Source of the DNA: Psychrobacter faecalis | GTDB taxonomy: Bacteria > Pseudomonadota > Gammaproteobacteria > Pseudomonadales > Moraxellaceae | Assembly: GCF_016107575.1 (NCBI RefSeq) | Contig: NZ_JABAST010000031.1 | Location: 1-35,122 of the forward strand | DNA length: 35,122 bases | Direction of reading: 5' to 3' | Part shown: one piece after another, positions 1 through 8,473 of the stretch | How the letters are laid out: every line of letters starts with the position of its first letter | Numbering within the stretch: position 1 is the first letter of the stretch | Notes under the pieces: model-generated | Seen by the model: only the letters and a program-made list of their open reading frames with translations | Databases searched by the model: none | What the model was told of the DNA's origin: nothing | Position numbers and translations under genes: made by a program

Positions 1-150
1 TACAAAGGGTACGAGCAAGAGATTTATGGCATTTGTCTCATCGATTGATTCGTAAGATTCTTTCACACAATCTGTGCTTTGTACTCAACAAAAAACTTGG
101 TAATCCGCCTCTTCAGTTTGAATTGCTTATTTCAAGTTGAGAGTGGGGTT
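1..150 (+). mobile_element. right end of an insertion sequence (IS982-like)
   Basis: This is the 3' part of the element encoding the transposase fragment. The proposed outer end lies at about 149-150, where the complementary strand begins ACCCCACTCTCAAC. The left end, target duplication and the rest of the gene lie outside the window, so the boundary is inferred from one end only. Confidence 0.4.
3..140 (+). pseudogene. transposase C-terminal fragment, IS982-like
   Basis: An open frame runs in from the window edge and stops at TGA 138-140, giving 45 residues. It reads like a transposase tail: basic and hydrophobic, with a segment HRLIRKILSHNLCFVLNKKL followed by a short LQFELLIS end. This resembles the C-termini of IS982-family transposases as I remember them; the family call is tentative because the catalytic DDE part lies outside the window. 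The stop codon is followed within 10 bases by GTGGGGT, which on the other strand reads ACCCCAC, the kind of end IS982 elements carry. Whether the full gene is intact cannot be seen here. Confidence 0.5.
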
Positions 151-424
151 ATATAAATTAAATATCTAGATAAAAAGTAACTCGCTGTATGCGCGCTTAC
201 AAGCTTATGTTTTATGGATTTCTATCACTGCTATTGTTGGTAGCATAGCATAATCAAATAGTAAGACAGGTTGCTTTACGATAGTCAATTTGCAAGAAGA
301 CCCAGACCTGAAATAGCATTCTGCCGCTATAAATTAACAAGATATTTTGAATTGTATTTTACATGCTTTGCCATTTAAGCTATTGTTAATAAATAATTAA
401 ATAATTAAATAAGCACGGTTTATG

Positions 425-453
425 TTTTCAATAAAATAAGACTGTGCTATAAT
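425..453 (+). promoter_or_regulatory. promoter of the rpsP operon
   Basis: A consensus -10 TATAAT lies at 448-453 and is preceded by TGC, giving an extended -10. A weak -35 TTTTCA (425-430) sits 17 bp upstream. Transcription would start near 460, leaving a leader of about 30 nt with a purine-rich ribosome site (AAAGAGAG) before the rpsP ATG. The rest of 151-424 is AT-rich and shows nothing else I can support. Confidence 0.75.
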
Positions 454-492
454 TATGCCCTTTTTGGTATACCTGCGAAAGAGAGAATTCAC

Positions 493-762
493 ATGGTTGT
501 TATTCGTTTAGCACGGGGCGGTGCCAAGAAACGCCCATTTTATCAAGTAGTTGTTGCTGATCAACGCCGCGCGCGTGACGGTCGTTACATTGAAAACATT
601 GGCTTTTTTAACCCGCTCGCTAAAGAGTCTGAAGAAGCAGTACGCCTAAACATGGAAGCGTACGATGCGTGGATCGCTAAAGGTGCACAACCTTCAGATC
701 GCGTTGCTTCATTAGCAAAAGCTTATAACAAGTCTGCCGCTCAAACTGAAGCAACTGCTTAA
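493..762 (+). CDS. rpsP: 30S ribosomal protein S16
   Basis: S16 is a small-subunit ribosomal protein that binds 16S rRNA early in 30S assembly. The 89-residue product opens with the family signature [20 protein letters not shown] and contains the expected [17 protein letters not shown] block. It is a few residues longer than the usual 82-84 because of an Ala/Thr-rich tail. It is the first gene of the classic rpsP-rimM-trmD-rplS order, directly behind a strong extended -10 promoter. The ATG at 493 sits about 7 bases after AGAGAG, so the start is secure. Confidence 0.98.
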   Translation: MVVIRLARGGAKKRPFYQVVVADQRRARDGRYIENIGFFNPLAKESEEAVRLNMEAYDAWIAKGAQPSDRVASLAKAYNKSAAQTEATA

Positions 763-831
763 GTTTGTACCGTCACTGAGGCGCTGATAGCTGGTCTATG
801 GCAGTCTCAACAGACTTTAGAAAACATAGCG

Positions 832-847
832 TAACTGGTTTGACCAG
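832..847 (+). other. small hairpin in the rpsP-rimM spacer
   Basis: The 212-bp gap between rpsP and rimM (763-974) holds a short hairpin, CTGGT (835-839) and ACCAG (843-847) around a 3-nt loop, and a little further on the palindrome GCGCTTAGCGC (881-891). Neither is followed by a T-run, so they do not look like terminators. They could be processing or pausing sites between S16 and RimM; that is inference. Confidence 0.3.
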
Positions 848-974
848 GGTGCGCCATTAACTGTTTATTACTTTTGATTGCGCTTAGCGCTGTTGATTGA
901 GCTGTATTTACCCTTGTTCTTTAGTCATTGCTTTATCTATCATTGTTGTTTTAGTCATCGTTAGGTTAGCCGTT

Positions 975-1508
975 ATGTCATCTGTTCCAAACGCTAGTGC
1001 ACTTATGAAAATCGGCCAGCTAAAAAAGCCTTATGGCATTAAAGGCTGGCTGTGGGTATTTAGTGACACGGATGATCGCACGGCAATCTTTGACATGCAG
1101 CCTTGGTGGATGAAAACTGCTACTGGCATGAAGCCTTTAACTGTAAAGGCGTGGCGCGAGCAAGGGACGGGCATTGTCGCTCAATTTGAACAAGTCCCTG
1201 ATCGTAACGTTGCAGAGACCATGAATGGCGTGACCATTTGGGTTGAGCAAAACGTTTTGCCAGAAACCGGTGAAGACGAATATTATTGGTCAGATTTGGT
1301 TGGCCTGCGCGTGATAAACGAGCAGGACGAAAACTTAGGCGATATTACTGAAATGTTTGAAACCGGAGCCCATGACATCATGCGTGTCGCGGCAACGTCA
1401 GACAGTTTAGATGCCGAGGAGCGCCTGATACCTTGGCATAAGCAAACGGTGATTGAGGTCGATTTGGCTGAGAAAACCGTGCTTGTGGCATGGCAAAGTG
1501 ATTATTAA
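975..1508 (+). CDS. rimM: ribosome maturation factor RimM
   Basis: RimM binds ribosomal protein S19 on the 30S head and helps 16S rRNA maturation. The product starting at ATG 975 is 177 residues, the normal family length. It shows the N-terminal beta-barrel signature KIGQLKKPYGIKGWLWV and a C-terminal PRC-barrel region (EYYWSDLVGLRV, then LIPW and the final VALAEKTV-like strand, here VDLAEKTVLVAW). An upstream in-frame TTG at 897 would add 26 hydrophobic residues outside the family and has no ribosome site, so I reject it. ATG 1005 is a second possible start. It is the second gene of the rpsP operon, 212 bp after rpsP. Confidence 0.93.
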   Translation: MSSVPNASALMKIGQLKKPYGIKGWLWVFSDTDDRTAIFDMQPWWMKTATGMKPLTVKAWREQGTGIVAQFEQVPDRNVAETMNGVTIWVEQNVLPETGEDEYYWSDLVGLRVINEQDENLGDITEMFETGAHDIMRVAATSDSLDAEERLIPWHKQTVIEVDLAEKTVLVAWQSDY

Positions 1509-1570
1509 TCGTAATTTCTTTTGATTGATAAAAACGTCATTCACGCAGTGTTTATGCAAGTAGAGATCTG

Positions 1571-2335
1571 ATGTATTTTGCCGTGATTAGTATTTTCCCT
1601 GAAATGTTTGCCACGATTCGTGAGTTTGGAATCACGGGACGGGCAGTCACTCAGGAGCAAGTCACGATTGAATGCATCAATCCACGTGATTATACCACGG
1701 ATAATTATCGCCGTATTGATGAGCGCCCGTATGGTGGCGGCCCTGGCATGGTGATGATGGCTGAGCCATTATCCCAAGCGATTGAGGATGCCCGCCTGCG
1801 TGCCCGTCAGCACGGTTGCCGTGTCGACAGTGCGCACTGTCCGGTGATTTATATGTCACCACAAGGACAGACGCTGAGCGAGAGTAGGGTGGTCAGCATG
1901 ACTGAGTATGACGGCATGATTTTATTATGTGGTCGTTACGAAGGTATTGATGAGCGCTTACTGACGCAGTATGTCGATATGGAAATATCACTTGGTGATT
2001 ATGTGTTGACCGGTGGCGAGCTACCAGCAATGGTGCTCATGGATAGTGTGGTACGTCGTCTGCCTGATATTATGGGTGATGATAAATCCGCTGAGCAAGA
2101 CTCGTTTGTCGATGGTTTGCTTGATTGTCCGCACTATACCAAGCCGCATGAATTTGCTGGGTTGGCGGTCCCTGAAGTTCTACTTTCAGGTCATCATAGC
2201 AATATCGCTAAGTGGCGCTTTAGCCAACAGGTCGAACGTACGCAAGCGCGGCGTCCAGATTTATGGCAAGCGTTTACGCCAACGGTCGAGCAAGCAAAGT
2301 GGCTCAAAGCATTGGCAAAAGCAGATAAAAAATAG
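1571..2335 (+). CDS. trmD: tRNA (guanine-N1)-methyltransferase TrmD
   Basis: TrmD uses S-adenosylmethionine to methylate G37 of tRNAs that read CNN codons, preventing frameshifts. At 254 residues it is of normal length. The SPOUT-class knot motifs are present: YGGGPGM (54-60), [12 protein letters not shown] (about 118-129) and [11 protein letters not shown] (142-152). The C-terminal domain follows, with [19 protein letters not shown]. It starts 62 bp after rimM, with GTAGAG upstream of ATG 1571, and is expected to be cotranscribed with rpsP and rimM. Confidence 0.98.
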   Translation: MYFAVISIFPEMFATIREFGITGRAVTQEQVTIECINPRDYTTDNYRRIDERPYGGGPGMVMMAEPLSQAIEDARLRARQHGCRVDSAHCPVIYMSPQGQTLSESRVVSMTEYDGMILLCGRYEGIDERLLTQYVDMEISLGDYVLTGGELPAMVLMDSVVRRLPDIMGDDKSAEQDSFVDGLLDCPHYTKPHEFAGLAVPEVLLSGHHSNIAKWRFSQQVERTQARRPDLWQAFTPTVEQAKWLKALAKADKK

Positions 2336-2408
2336 CGTTAATAGCGGTTAAAAACATAAACAGTTAAGCAATAATATTTTGAGCAACAATAAAACGTGTC
2401 ATAGCATC

Positions 2409-2469
2409 ATGGCCGTTGGTCATAACCCATTTACGTTGTAGTTATTATTAATCCAAGATATTAATAATA
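2409..2469 (+). other. paired hairpins in the trmD-rplS spacer
   Basis: The 205-bp gap holds two potential hairpins. One is ATGGCC-GTT-GGTCAT (2409-2423, with a G-U pair in the RNA). The other has 10-bp perfect arms, TATTATTAAT (2443-2452) and ATTAATAATA (2460-2469), around a 7-nt loop. There is no U-run after either, so they are not ordinary terminators. They may be RNA processing sites before L19, which is usually made in larger amounts than TrmD; that role is inferred. Confidence 0.35.
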
Positions 2470-2540
2470 GCTATGATTCATTATTACAAACAGGTGATAT
2501 GCGTCAAGCCTCTATTATCTAATGTGAGGAGATAACTCTC

Positions 2541-2963
2541 ATGAGCAACAAGCATCCATTGGTTCAGGTCATCGAAAATGCGCAATTGATTGAGCGCCCA
2601 AGCTTTGCACCCGGCGATACCGTTGTGGTTCAAGTAAAAGTACGTGAAGGTGAGCGTGAGCGTTTACAGGCTTTTGAAGGCGTTGTAATTGCTAAGCGTA
2701 ACCGCGGTCTAAACTCAGCGTTTACCGTACGTAAAATCTCAAGCGGTGTTGGTGTAGAACGTGCATTCCAATTGCATTCACCAATCATTGATAGCATCGA
2801 AGTGAAACGCCGTGGCGCAGTTCGCCGTGCGAAACTATACTACTTACGTGAGCGTTCTGGTAAATCAGCCCGTATCCGCGAAAAACTTGGTGCTCGTCCA
2901 GCTGCAAACAAAAAAACTGACGCTGGCGTACCTAAAGCAGTTGATACTGCTCCTGGTATTTAA
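2541..2963 (+). CDS. rplS: 50S ribosomal protein L19
   Basis: L19 sits at the interface of the two ribosomal subunits. The first 115 or so residues follow the family closely: [53 protein letters not shown] and the end [19 protein letters not shown]. The product is 140 residues, about 25 more than the usual 115, because of a low-complexity Ala/Lys/Pro tail ([13 protein letters not shown] and on). The start ATG 2541 has a good ribosome site, GAGGAG. It is the last gene of the rpsP operon and is followed by a strong terminator. Confidence 0.98.
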   Translation: MSNKHPLVQVIENAQLIERPSFAPGDTVVVQVKVREGERERLQAFEGVVIAKRNRGLNSAFTVRKISSGVGVERAFQLHSPIIDSIEVKRRGAVRRAKLYYLRERSGKSARIREKLGARPAANKKTDAGVPKAVDTAPGI

Positions 2964-3087
2964 GAACCAGTTTGCTTTGCTGCGCTTAGTCGTCTGATTG
3001 GACGCTTGATGCTTGGCAAGGCGAAAGTAGATACAAGCCCTTATTCATAGGTTTATTTATAAATAAGCGGGCCATACCAAAAAAGAC

Positions 3088-3126
3088 AAAACCCCAATCT
3101 GTGCTTATGCCAGATTGGGGTTTTTG
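3088..3126 (+). terminator. terminator of the rpsP-rimM-trmD-rplS operon
   Basis: A perfect 14-bp stem, AAAACCCCAATCTG (3088-3101) with CAGATTGGGGTTTT (3111-3124), encloses a 9-nt loop and ends in a T-run. The A-run on the 5' side would also serve the opposite strand, where the thioesterase-like gene ends at 3212. Confidence 0.93.
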
Positions 3127-3211
3127 TTTCTGCCGCTTTTATTTAGGCTTTAATTGCTGCTTTCATGCTGTTTTCATTAAAGATTTGCGTGACATGTTGG
3201 CTTTCAATGTT

Positions 3212-3769
3212 TTAGGTCTCAATATTGTCTACGCGGCTGGTTTGGTCTTTAGACTTACTGTACTTACGCAGTCGAATATAAAGAGTCTTAGTAACAGTAG
3301 CGACGACTTTTTGTTGCTCATCGACGATATCGACGCTGTATTCACGAAAGACGGGCTCGCCATCCTTTGCCAACTCTTGAATAGCGATTACTTCAGCACT
3401 GCTAACCTTGATCCTTGCGGTGACTTTGCTCTTACCCGGCGCGATAAATTCAATATGTGAGCTTTTATCCCATACTACGTAGCTGCTGCCCAATTGGTGC
3501 ATAAGCATCAGCATATAAAACGGATCTACCATCGAGTATAAGCTGCCCCCAAACTGGGTGCCGACGATGTTTTTGTTTAAATTATTTAAGCCCATGCTGA
3601 CCACGCATAAACCTTGATCTAAATTCATGTGTTCAATCTTGATACCAGCGCCGATGTAGGGCGCATAAGTGTTGATACGCAGTTTAAGCAAGTAGGGCGT
3701 CAGTAATGGCATGATATTTTTTTTCGCGTTACGTTTAAGCGTTTCAAGTCTTTTAGGCAGTAAATTCAT
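3212..3769 (-). CDS. DUF4442 hotdog-fold thioesterase-like protein
   Basis: This 185-residue protein looks like a member of the DUF4442/PaaI-type hotdog-fold group, which includes acyl-CoA thioesterases. Supporting segments are VGTQFGGSLYSMVDPFYMLML (central hotdog helix, near residues 70-90), WDKSSHIEFIAPGKSKVTARIKV and a final strand VVATVTKTLYIRLRK. The position of the hotdog helix and the following beta strands fit the fold. The substrate is unknown. The start is ATG 3769, with AGGA seven bases upstream; the TTG just before it is unlikely. It stands alone, convergent with rplS across the terminator region. The last 15 or so residues are polar and probably disordered. Confidence 0.75.
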   Translation of the reverse strand: MNLLPKRLETLKRNAKKNIMPLLTPYLLKLRINTYAPYIGAGIKIEHMNLDQGLCVVSMGLNNLNKNIVGTQFGGSLYSMVDPFYMLMLMHQLGSSYVVWDKSSHIEFIAPGKSKVTARIKVSSAEVIAIQELAKDGEPVFREYSVDIVDEQQKVVATVTKTLYIRLRKYSKSKDQTSRVDNIET

Positions 3770-3772
3770 CAA

Positions 3773-4184
3773 TATTTCCTATTCCCTTTTTAGATATTGC
3801 TAGTCTGATGGTATGAGTTATTTTTATTGTATTAAGTTAAGTATGACTGCAAGGATTGTTGCTTATAAGGTAAGTTTTCAAGCAATGAGTCATAAAAAGA
3901 TATTTATCATAGTGAAAAACCATGAAGCTCGCCAGTTTTAAAGCGTAACGAAACGGCAAATGCGACGATAAAGCCATTATCTTATTTGCATTCATTACCA
4001 TTTTCTAAGTGTGAACGATTGAGTCATAAAAAATATTTTTCATAACGATGCGGGTAGTATCTTTTAATGGCGAAAGTCTCGCATTATCTTTAACGATGTC
4101 TTACAATAGCGGGATTTTGTTTTGGGCGGTTTAATATTTACTCGATATTAGGATAATAACGCCGCTCAAACCTCAGTTGACATA
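3773..4184. other. long divergent intergenic region
   Basis: About 420 bp separate the minus-strand thioesterase-like gene from the plus-strand DUF3360 gene. No open frame or RNA gene is convincing. The clear structure is a pair of near-identical 25-base sequences (listed separately). The region probably holds the promoters for both genes, but no boxes stand out. Confidence 0.5.
3887..4045 (+). repeat. pair of imperfect direct repeats upstream of the DUF3360 gene
   Basis: The two copies lie at 3887-3911 and 4021-4044, 134 bp apart. Both begin GAGTCATAAAAA, continue with ATATTT and end TCATA; copy 1 has one extra base and one substitution. Each copy is itself roughly symmetric in A/T. Spaced direct repeats upstream of a transporter gene could be regulator binding sites, which is inference. 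Confidence 0.6.
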
Positions 4185-4194
4185 AGGAAATGTG

Positions 4195-5718
4195 ATGAGT
4201 GGTACACAGCTTCCCACCTCAGGGCGCAACCCGCAGCAACCAATCTCTTCTGATAATGACGATTTGCAAAGCAGCTATGTAGAGTTACATAAGCCCAGCG
4301 CTAGCTTTAAAAATCGTAATGCCTACCTCAATCATGAACTGCAAATCATGCAACCAAAACGTTGGCGTGCTAATTTGCCGTTCCGCGATTATCGTTTTGA
4401 GTATGAAGATACGATTCCGGCAATGGCAGCGACCATCGGTAAAGTGGTGATGGTGGGCGCCATTGCTGCAACCTTTGCTGGTCCGCTTGGTTTGGGCGAT
4501 GCCTTTGTGCTAGAAAACGTGCGTTATGAATTGCTTATCGTGGCGTTTTTTGTGATTTTATTCTCAGGCTTCCTGCTACCGACTGCTAACCTTGCTGGTA
4601 CGCACGGCCCACTGATTCCACTGATTCCTATCGTCGTTGCCGCGGGTGGTCATCCGATGGCCTTTGGTCTACTAATCGGTGCTTTTGGTTTGCTACTTGC
4701 CATTAGTAAAGGCGGCAGTCTGCTAGCGAACTTGACCAGTAAAGGCGTGTGCGGCGGCCTACTGCTATATTTAGGCTTTATCGGCACCACCTCCCAAGTC
4801 AAAAACCTATTTGCTTGGGCGGAAGGGATTGGTATGTCGCATATCGCCTTTGTGGTGATTCTACTGACGATTATCTTATACGCGCTGTTAGAGAATTACC
4901 AAAAACGCTGGCTGGCGGTGCCACTCAGCTGCTTGTTAGGCGGCGGAGTTGCCTTTGCGATGGGCGCGCCATTTGCCTTTAAAACCGCACCCGGCCTACC
5001 AAATATGAATCCAATGTATTGGTGGGGCGAAAACACCGGCTGGATGTTAGGCTTGCCGACTGTCGAAAGCTTTATCGTGGTGTTGCCATTTGCGGTGTTG
5101 GCAGTCGCTATGTGGTCACCAGACTTTTTAGGTCATCAAGTCTTTCAAAAAATAAGCTATCCAAAACGTACTGAGCGTGTGCTGATGGATATCGATGACA
5201 CCATGACCAGCGCCTCTATTCGTCAGGTGGCAGGCTCTGTGCTTGGTGGTGCTAACTTCGCTTCTTCATGGGGCACCTATATTGTACCAGCGGCAATTGC
5301 GAAGCGTCCTATTCCAGCCGGTGCGGTATTAACGGGATTATTCTGTATTATTGCTGGTGTTTGGGGTTACCCCATGGATTTAGCCATTTGGGAGCCGGTA
5401 ATGTGTGTGGCGTTGATTGTTGGCGTCTTTATCCCGCTACTTGAAGCGGGTATGGAGATGACCCGCGAAGGTAAAACCACGCAGTCTGCGGCGATTGTCG
5501 TCTTTGCTTCTGCCTTGGTCAATCCAGCCTTTGGTTGGTCGATTACTTTGGTGCTGGATAACTTAGGCTTGATTGGTTCAAAAGAGCGCAGTGCTAGCTT
5601 AACAAAAATGAGTCGCTGGATTATTCCTGTGGTGACCTTTGTCATTTTAACCACAGTGATGGCTATCGTCGGCATGTTGCCCGGTATCCCAGCGCTTTTG
5701 CCAAACTTCCGTCACTAG
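4195..5718 (+). CDS. DUF3360 family membrane transporter
   Basis: The 507-residue protein is a polytopic inner-membrane protein. After a polar N-terminal segment of about 75 residues it has roughly 11-12 hydrophobic segments. Sequence such as FSGFLLPTANLAGTHGPLIP (about residues 123-142) places it in the DUF3360 family, which is distantly like the SulP/NCS2 sulfate and nucleobase transporters. No substrate can be assigned. The start is ATG 4195, not the GTG three bases earlier, because AAGGAA is optimally spaced from it. It is a single-gene unit, with long upstream DNA carrying a direct repeat and a terminator just downstream. Confidence 0.82.
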   Translation: MSGTQLPTSGRNPQQPISSDNDDLQSSYVELHKPSASFKNRNAYLNHELQIMQPKRWRANLPFRDYRFEYEDTIPAMAATIGKVVMVGAIAATFAGPLGLGDAFVLENVRYELLIVAFFVILFSGFLLPTANLAGTHGPLIPLIPIVVAAGGHPMAFGLLIGAFGLLLAISKGGSLLANLTSKGVCGGLLLYLGFIGTTSQVKNLFAWAEGIGMSHIAFVVILLTIILYALLENYQKRWLAVPLSCLLGGGVAFAMGAPFAFKTAPGLPNMNPMYWWGENTGWMLGLPTVESFIVVLPFAVLAVAMWSPDFLGHQVFQKISYPKRTERVLMDIDDTMTSASIRQVAGSVLGGANFASSWGTYIVPAAIAKRPIPAGAVLTGLFCIIAGVWGYPMDLAIWEPVMCVALIVGVFIPLLEAGMEMTREGKTTQSAAIVVFASALVNPAFGWSITLVLDNLGLIGSKERSASLTKMSRWIIPVVTFVILTTVMAIVGMLPGIPALLPNFRH

Positions 5719-5736
5719 ATTTTTAACGTTTCCCAT

Positions 5737-5765
5737 AAAAGCCAGCCTCGATGCTGGCTTTTTTT
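5737..5765 (+). terminator. terminator after the DUF3360 gene
   Basis: A 10-bp stem, AAAAGCCAGC (5737-5746) with GCTGGCTTTT (5753-5762), has a 6-nt loop and a T-run to 5765. It lies 18 bp after the stop codon and separates the transporter from uvrC. Confidence 0.9.
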
Positions 5766-5903
5766 ATGACTTTGGTTAAGCCAGTTTTTGGCTTGCAAAA
5801 TGCCTACTGTTGCCCCATAAATATGATATTACTTACGTTTTTACGGTGTGCTGTTTTTACTCTGTACTAACGTTAAAGCCCTTATTTAAGAGTCAAAAAT
5901 TCT

Positions 5904-7748
5904 ATGGTCAATGTCTCCGCATCGAGTCCCGTCGACGATAAAAAAGCCCGCCTTAAGCATTTGATTCAGCGCCTGCCAAATCTGCCAGGGGTGTATAAAA
6001 TGCTGGGTAAAAATGGCGATATTCTTTATGTCGGTAAGGCCAAATCGCTGAAAAGTCGCGTCAATAGCTACTTTGCTAAGACCATTGACCATCCAAAAAC
6101 ACGGGCACTGGTAGCACGAATTCATAATATCGAAACCATTATTACCCGTAGTGAGACCGAAGCGCTATTACTTGAGCAAAACCTGATTAAAGAGCATCGT
6201 CCGCCTTATAACGTGCTACTGCGTGATGATAAGTCTTACCTTTATGTGTTTATCTCTGCGGATAAGCCCTATCCAAGATTGGCTTATGGTCGCGGTAAAG
6301 GCAATCACCAAAAAGGTCGCTTTTTTGGGCCGTTTCCATCGGCTCATGCGGCGAAAGAGACGCTGGTGCTCATGCAAAAAATGTTTCAAATGCGTCAATG
6401 TACCAATACCTTTTTTAAGCAGCGTAAACGCCCGTGCCTTGAATACCAGATTAAGCGTTGCCGTGCGCCCTGCGTTGGTTTGGTGTCGCCAGAAGAATAC
6501 GCCGAGGACGTTAATAATACCATTCGTTTTTTAAAAGGCGACTCGAGTGATATTCATCAGACGTTAATTAAAAAGATGGAGAGCGCAGCGGAAGCCTTAG
6601 ACTTTGAAAAGGCAGTTTTTTATCGTGATCAGCTCTCTATGCTGCGCGAAGTACAAGCGAAGCAAGCCGTTTATACCGTAGAAGGTGAGGCGGATGTGAT
6701 TGCGATTGCCAGTCAGGCGGGCATGACTTGCGTCAATGTGCTGACTGTGCGCGGCGGGCGCGTGCTTGGCGGTAAAAACTATTTTCCCGATATCGATAGC
6801 AGTGAGCCACTTGCGGATAATTTATCGGCGTTTATTACTTCGTTTTATTTTCAAGTAACCGATGATTTGCCAGCTGAGATTATACTCAGCCATGAGCTGC
6901 CGGATCAAACAGCGGTCAATGAAGCATTGATAACCCACTTTGGCAGTAAGACAGTCATTAAAACCAACGTCCGCGAGCACCGCGCTGAATGGTTAGATTT
7001 GGCCAAACTCAATGCCAATAACGCCCTAAAAACCAAGCTTGGCGATTATCTAGAATTGCATGCGCGCTTTGGTGCACTGAAAGACGTGTTAGCTGATGTC
7101 ACTGATCGAACCATTGACCGTATCGAGTGCTTTGATATCTCACATACCATGGGCGAGGCGACCATCGGTAGCTGCGTGGTCTTTGACCAAGGTGGTTCGC
7201 GTCGCCGTGATTATCGTCAGTATGCGATTCATGATATCCAAGGTGGTGATGACTATGCGGCGATGAAGCAAGTGCTGACGCGGCGTTATAAGAAGCAGCC
7301 ATTGCCGGATTTATTGCTGATTGATGGTGGTAAAGGTCAGCTTGGTATTGCTAAAGAAGTACTCACAGAGTTGGATATTCTTAATGATACGTTGCTCATT
7401 AGTGTGGCAAAAGGTGAAGGGCGTAAAGCAGGCTTGGAAGTATTGCACTTTATCGATCACGAGCCGCTTGACTTGCCGATGGATAGCAAAGCGCTGCATT
7501 TGTTGATGCATATTCGCGATGAAGCGCATCGGTTTGCCATTACCGCGCACCGTAAAAAGCGCGATAAACGCCGTTCCTCATCGGTGCTAGAAGTAATTCC
7601 AGGGCTTGGCGAAAAGCGTCGCCGTGACCTGCTTAATCACTTTGGCGGTATGCAGCAATTGCTTGGTGCATCGCAGCAGGAGCTGGCTGGCGTGCAGGGG
7701 ATTGGTCCGGTATTAGCGAAAACGATTTATAAAGTGCTGCATGAGTAG
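5904..7748 (+). CDS. uvrC: excinuclease ABC subunit C
   Basis: UvrC makes the two incisions of nucleotide excision repair after UvrAB loads UvrB at a lesion. The 614-residue length is normal. The N-terminal GIY-YIG nuclease is visible as GVYKM (from residue 29) followed by [15 protein letters not shown] cysteine cluster ([13 protein letters not shown]) follows, then the UVR motif around [13 protein letters not shown]. The RNase H-like nuclease core has [12 protein letters not shown] and LLIDGGKGQ. Two helix-hairpin-helix repeats end the protein ([14 protein letters not shown] and [13 protein letters not shown]). The ribosome site before ATG 5904 is weak. It is converged on by folA over a shared terminator. 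Confidence 0.98.
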   Translation: MVNVSASSPVDDKKARLKHLIQRLPNLPGVYKMLGKNGDILYVGKAKSLKSRVNSYFAKTIDHPKTRALVARIHNIETIITRSETEALLLEQNLIKEHRPPYNVLLRDDKSYLYVFISADKPYPRLAYGRGKGNHQKGRFFGPFPSAHAAKETLVLMQKMFQMRQCTNTFFKQRKRPCLEYQIKRCRAPCVGLVSPEEYAEDVNNTIRFLKGDSSDIHQTLIKKMESAAEALDFEKAVFYRDQLSMLREVQAKQAVYTVEGEADVIAIASQAGMTCVNVLTVRGGRVLGGKNYFPDIDSSEPLADNLSAFITSFYFQVTDDLPAEIILSHELPDQTAVNEALITHFGSKTVIKTNVREHRAEWLDLAKLNANNALKTKLGDYLELHARFGALKDVLADVTDRTIDRIECFDISHTMGEATIGSCVVFDQGGSRRRDYRQYAIHDIQGGDDYAAMKQVLTRRYKKQPLPDLLLIDGGKGQLGIAKEVLTELDILNDTLLISVAKGEGRKAGLEVLHFIDHEPLDLPMDSKALHLLMHIRDEAHRFAITAHRKKRDKRRSSSVLEVIPGLGEKRRRDLLNHFGGMQQLLGASQQELAGVQGIGPVLAKTIYKVLHE

Positions 7749-7800
7749 TTTAAGCCGTATGGGCTAAATTTAAGTTTGTGCTCATAAAGCCCAACAATAA

Positions 7801-7838
7801 AAAAGTTGTCTTAGAATTATCTAGGACAGCTTTTTTTA
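7801..7838. terminator. bidirectional terminator between uvrC and folA
   Basis: A 15-bp stem pairs 7801-7815 with 7820-7834 around a 4-nt loop and has two G-U pairs in the plus-strand RNA. T-rich runs flank it on both strands, so it can end both uvrC and the lgt-thyA-folA transcript. Confidence 0.9.
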
Positions 7839-7857
7839 TTTTAATAAACTACAATTA

Positions 7858-8430
7858 TTATTCGGCATTTTCTCTTTTATAAGTCACAAACCTAAAATCT
7901 AAGCCACTTTTTTCATCGTGTTTTTGCTCAGATTCTGCTACGACTACAAACTCGTTTGGCAGCTCAGGGTAAAAGGCATCGCCATCTTTAATATCAGTAT
8001 CGACATGTGTCAGCTCGACGCGGTCGGTATACATCATCGCCTCACTAAAGACCCGCTCGCCGCCAATCACCCAAATGGTATCAAGGTGCGCACCATGAGC
8101 AAGGCTGGCAGCTTGTGTCAGCGCATCGTCTAAATTGTGCATCACATAAGCCTTTTCACTACCGACTAAGTTATTTTGCTCGGCGTAGTCTAGTTGGGTC
8201 GTGATAATAAAGCTGATGCGTTTTGGTAGCGGCTTGCTGCCCATCGACTCAAAAGTCTTACGACCCATAATGACGATACCTTGTATCGCGCCGTCACTTT
8301 GTTTGGTCGTCATATTTTTGAAATGCTGCAAGTCAGCTGAGATATGCCACGGCAGCTCATTCCCTTTGCCGATACAGCGATTGCGACTGATGGCCGCGAT
8401 TTGGGCAACTTCGGTATTGGCATAGCTCAT
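7858..8430 (-). CDS. folA: dihydrofolate reductase
   Basis: FolA reduces dihydrofolate to tetrahydrofolate with NADPH, regenerating the cofactor that ThyA consumes. The N-terminal IAAISRNRCIGKGNELPWHI and the following SADLQHFK place the catalytic acid at Asp33. The NADPH-binding VIMGRKTFESMG and IWVIGGERVF segments are intact. At 190 residues it is about 30 longer than the Escherichia coli enzyme, with extra residues in loops such as TKQSDGAIQG. ATG 8430 has a strong AGGATAGGT upstream. It lies 43 bp after thyA on the same strand and is likely cotranscribed with thyA and lgt. Confidence 0.96.
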   Translation of the reverse strand: MSYANTEVAQIAAISRNRCIGKGNELPWHISADLQHFKNMTTKQSDGAIQGIVIMGRKTFESMGSKPLPKRISFIITTQLDYAEQNNLVGSEKAYVMHNLDDALTQAASLAHGAHLDTIWVIGGERVFSEAMMYTDRVELTHVDTDIKDGDAFYPELPNEFVVVAESEQKHDEKSGLDFRFVTYKRENAE

Positions 8431-8473
8431 AACCTATCCTTTTTATGGTCTTTTAAAAGTAAAGCGATTAAAT

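Noticed and set aside
897..974. N-terminal extension of RimM from a TTG codon
   Set aside because: It would add 26 hydrophobic residues not found in RimM, with no ribosome site; ATG 975 gives the normal length.
3101..3460. 119-residue plus-strand open frame after rplS
   Set aside because: It starts inside the terminator hairpin and overlaps the thioesterase-like gene in antisense, with no family features.
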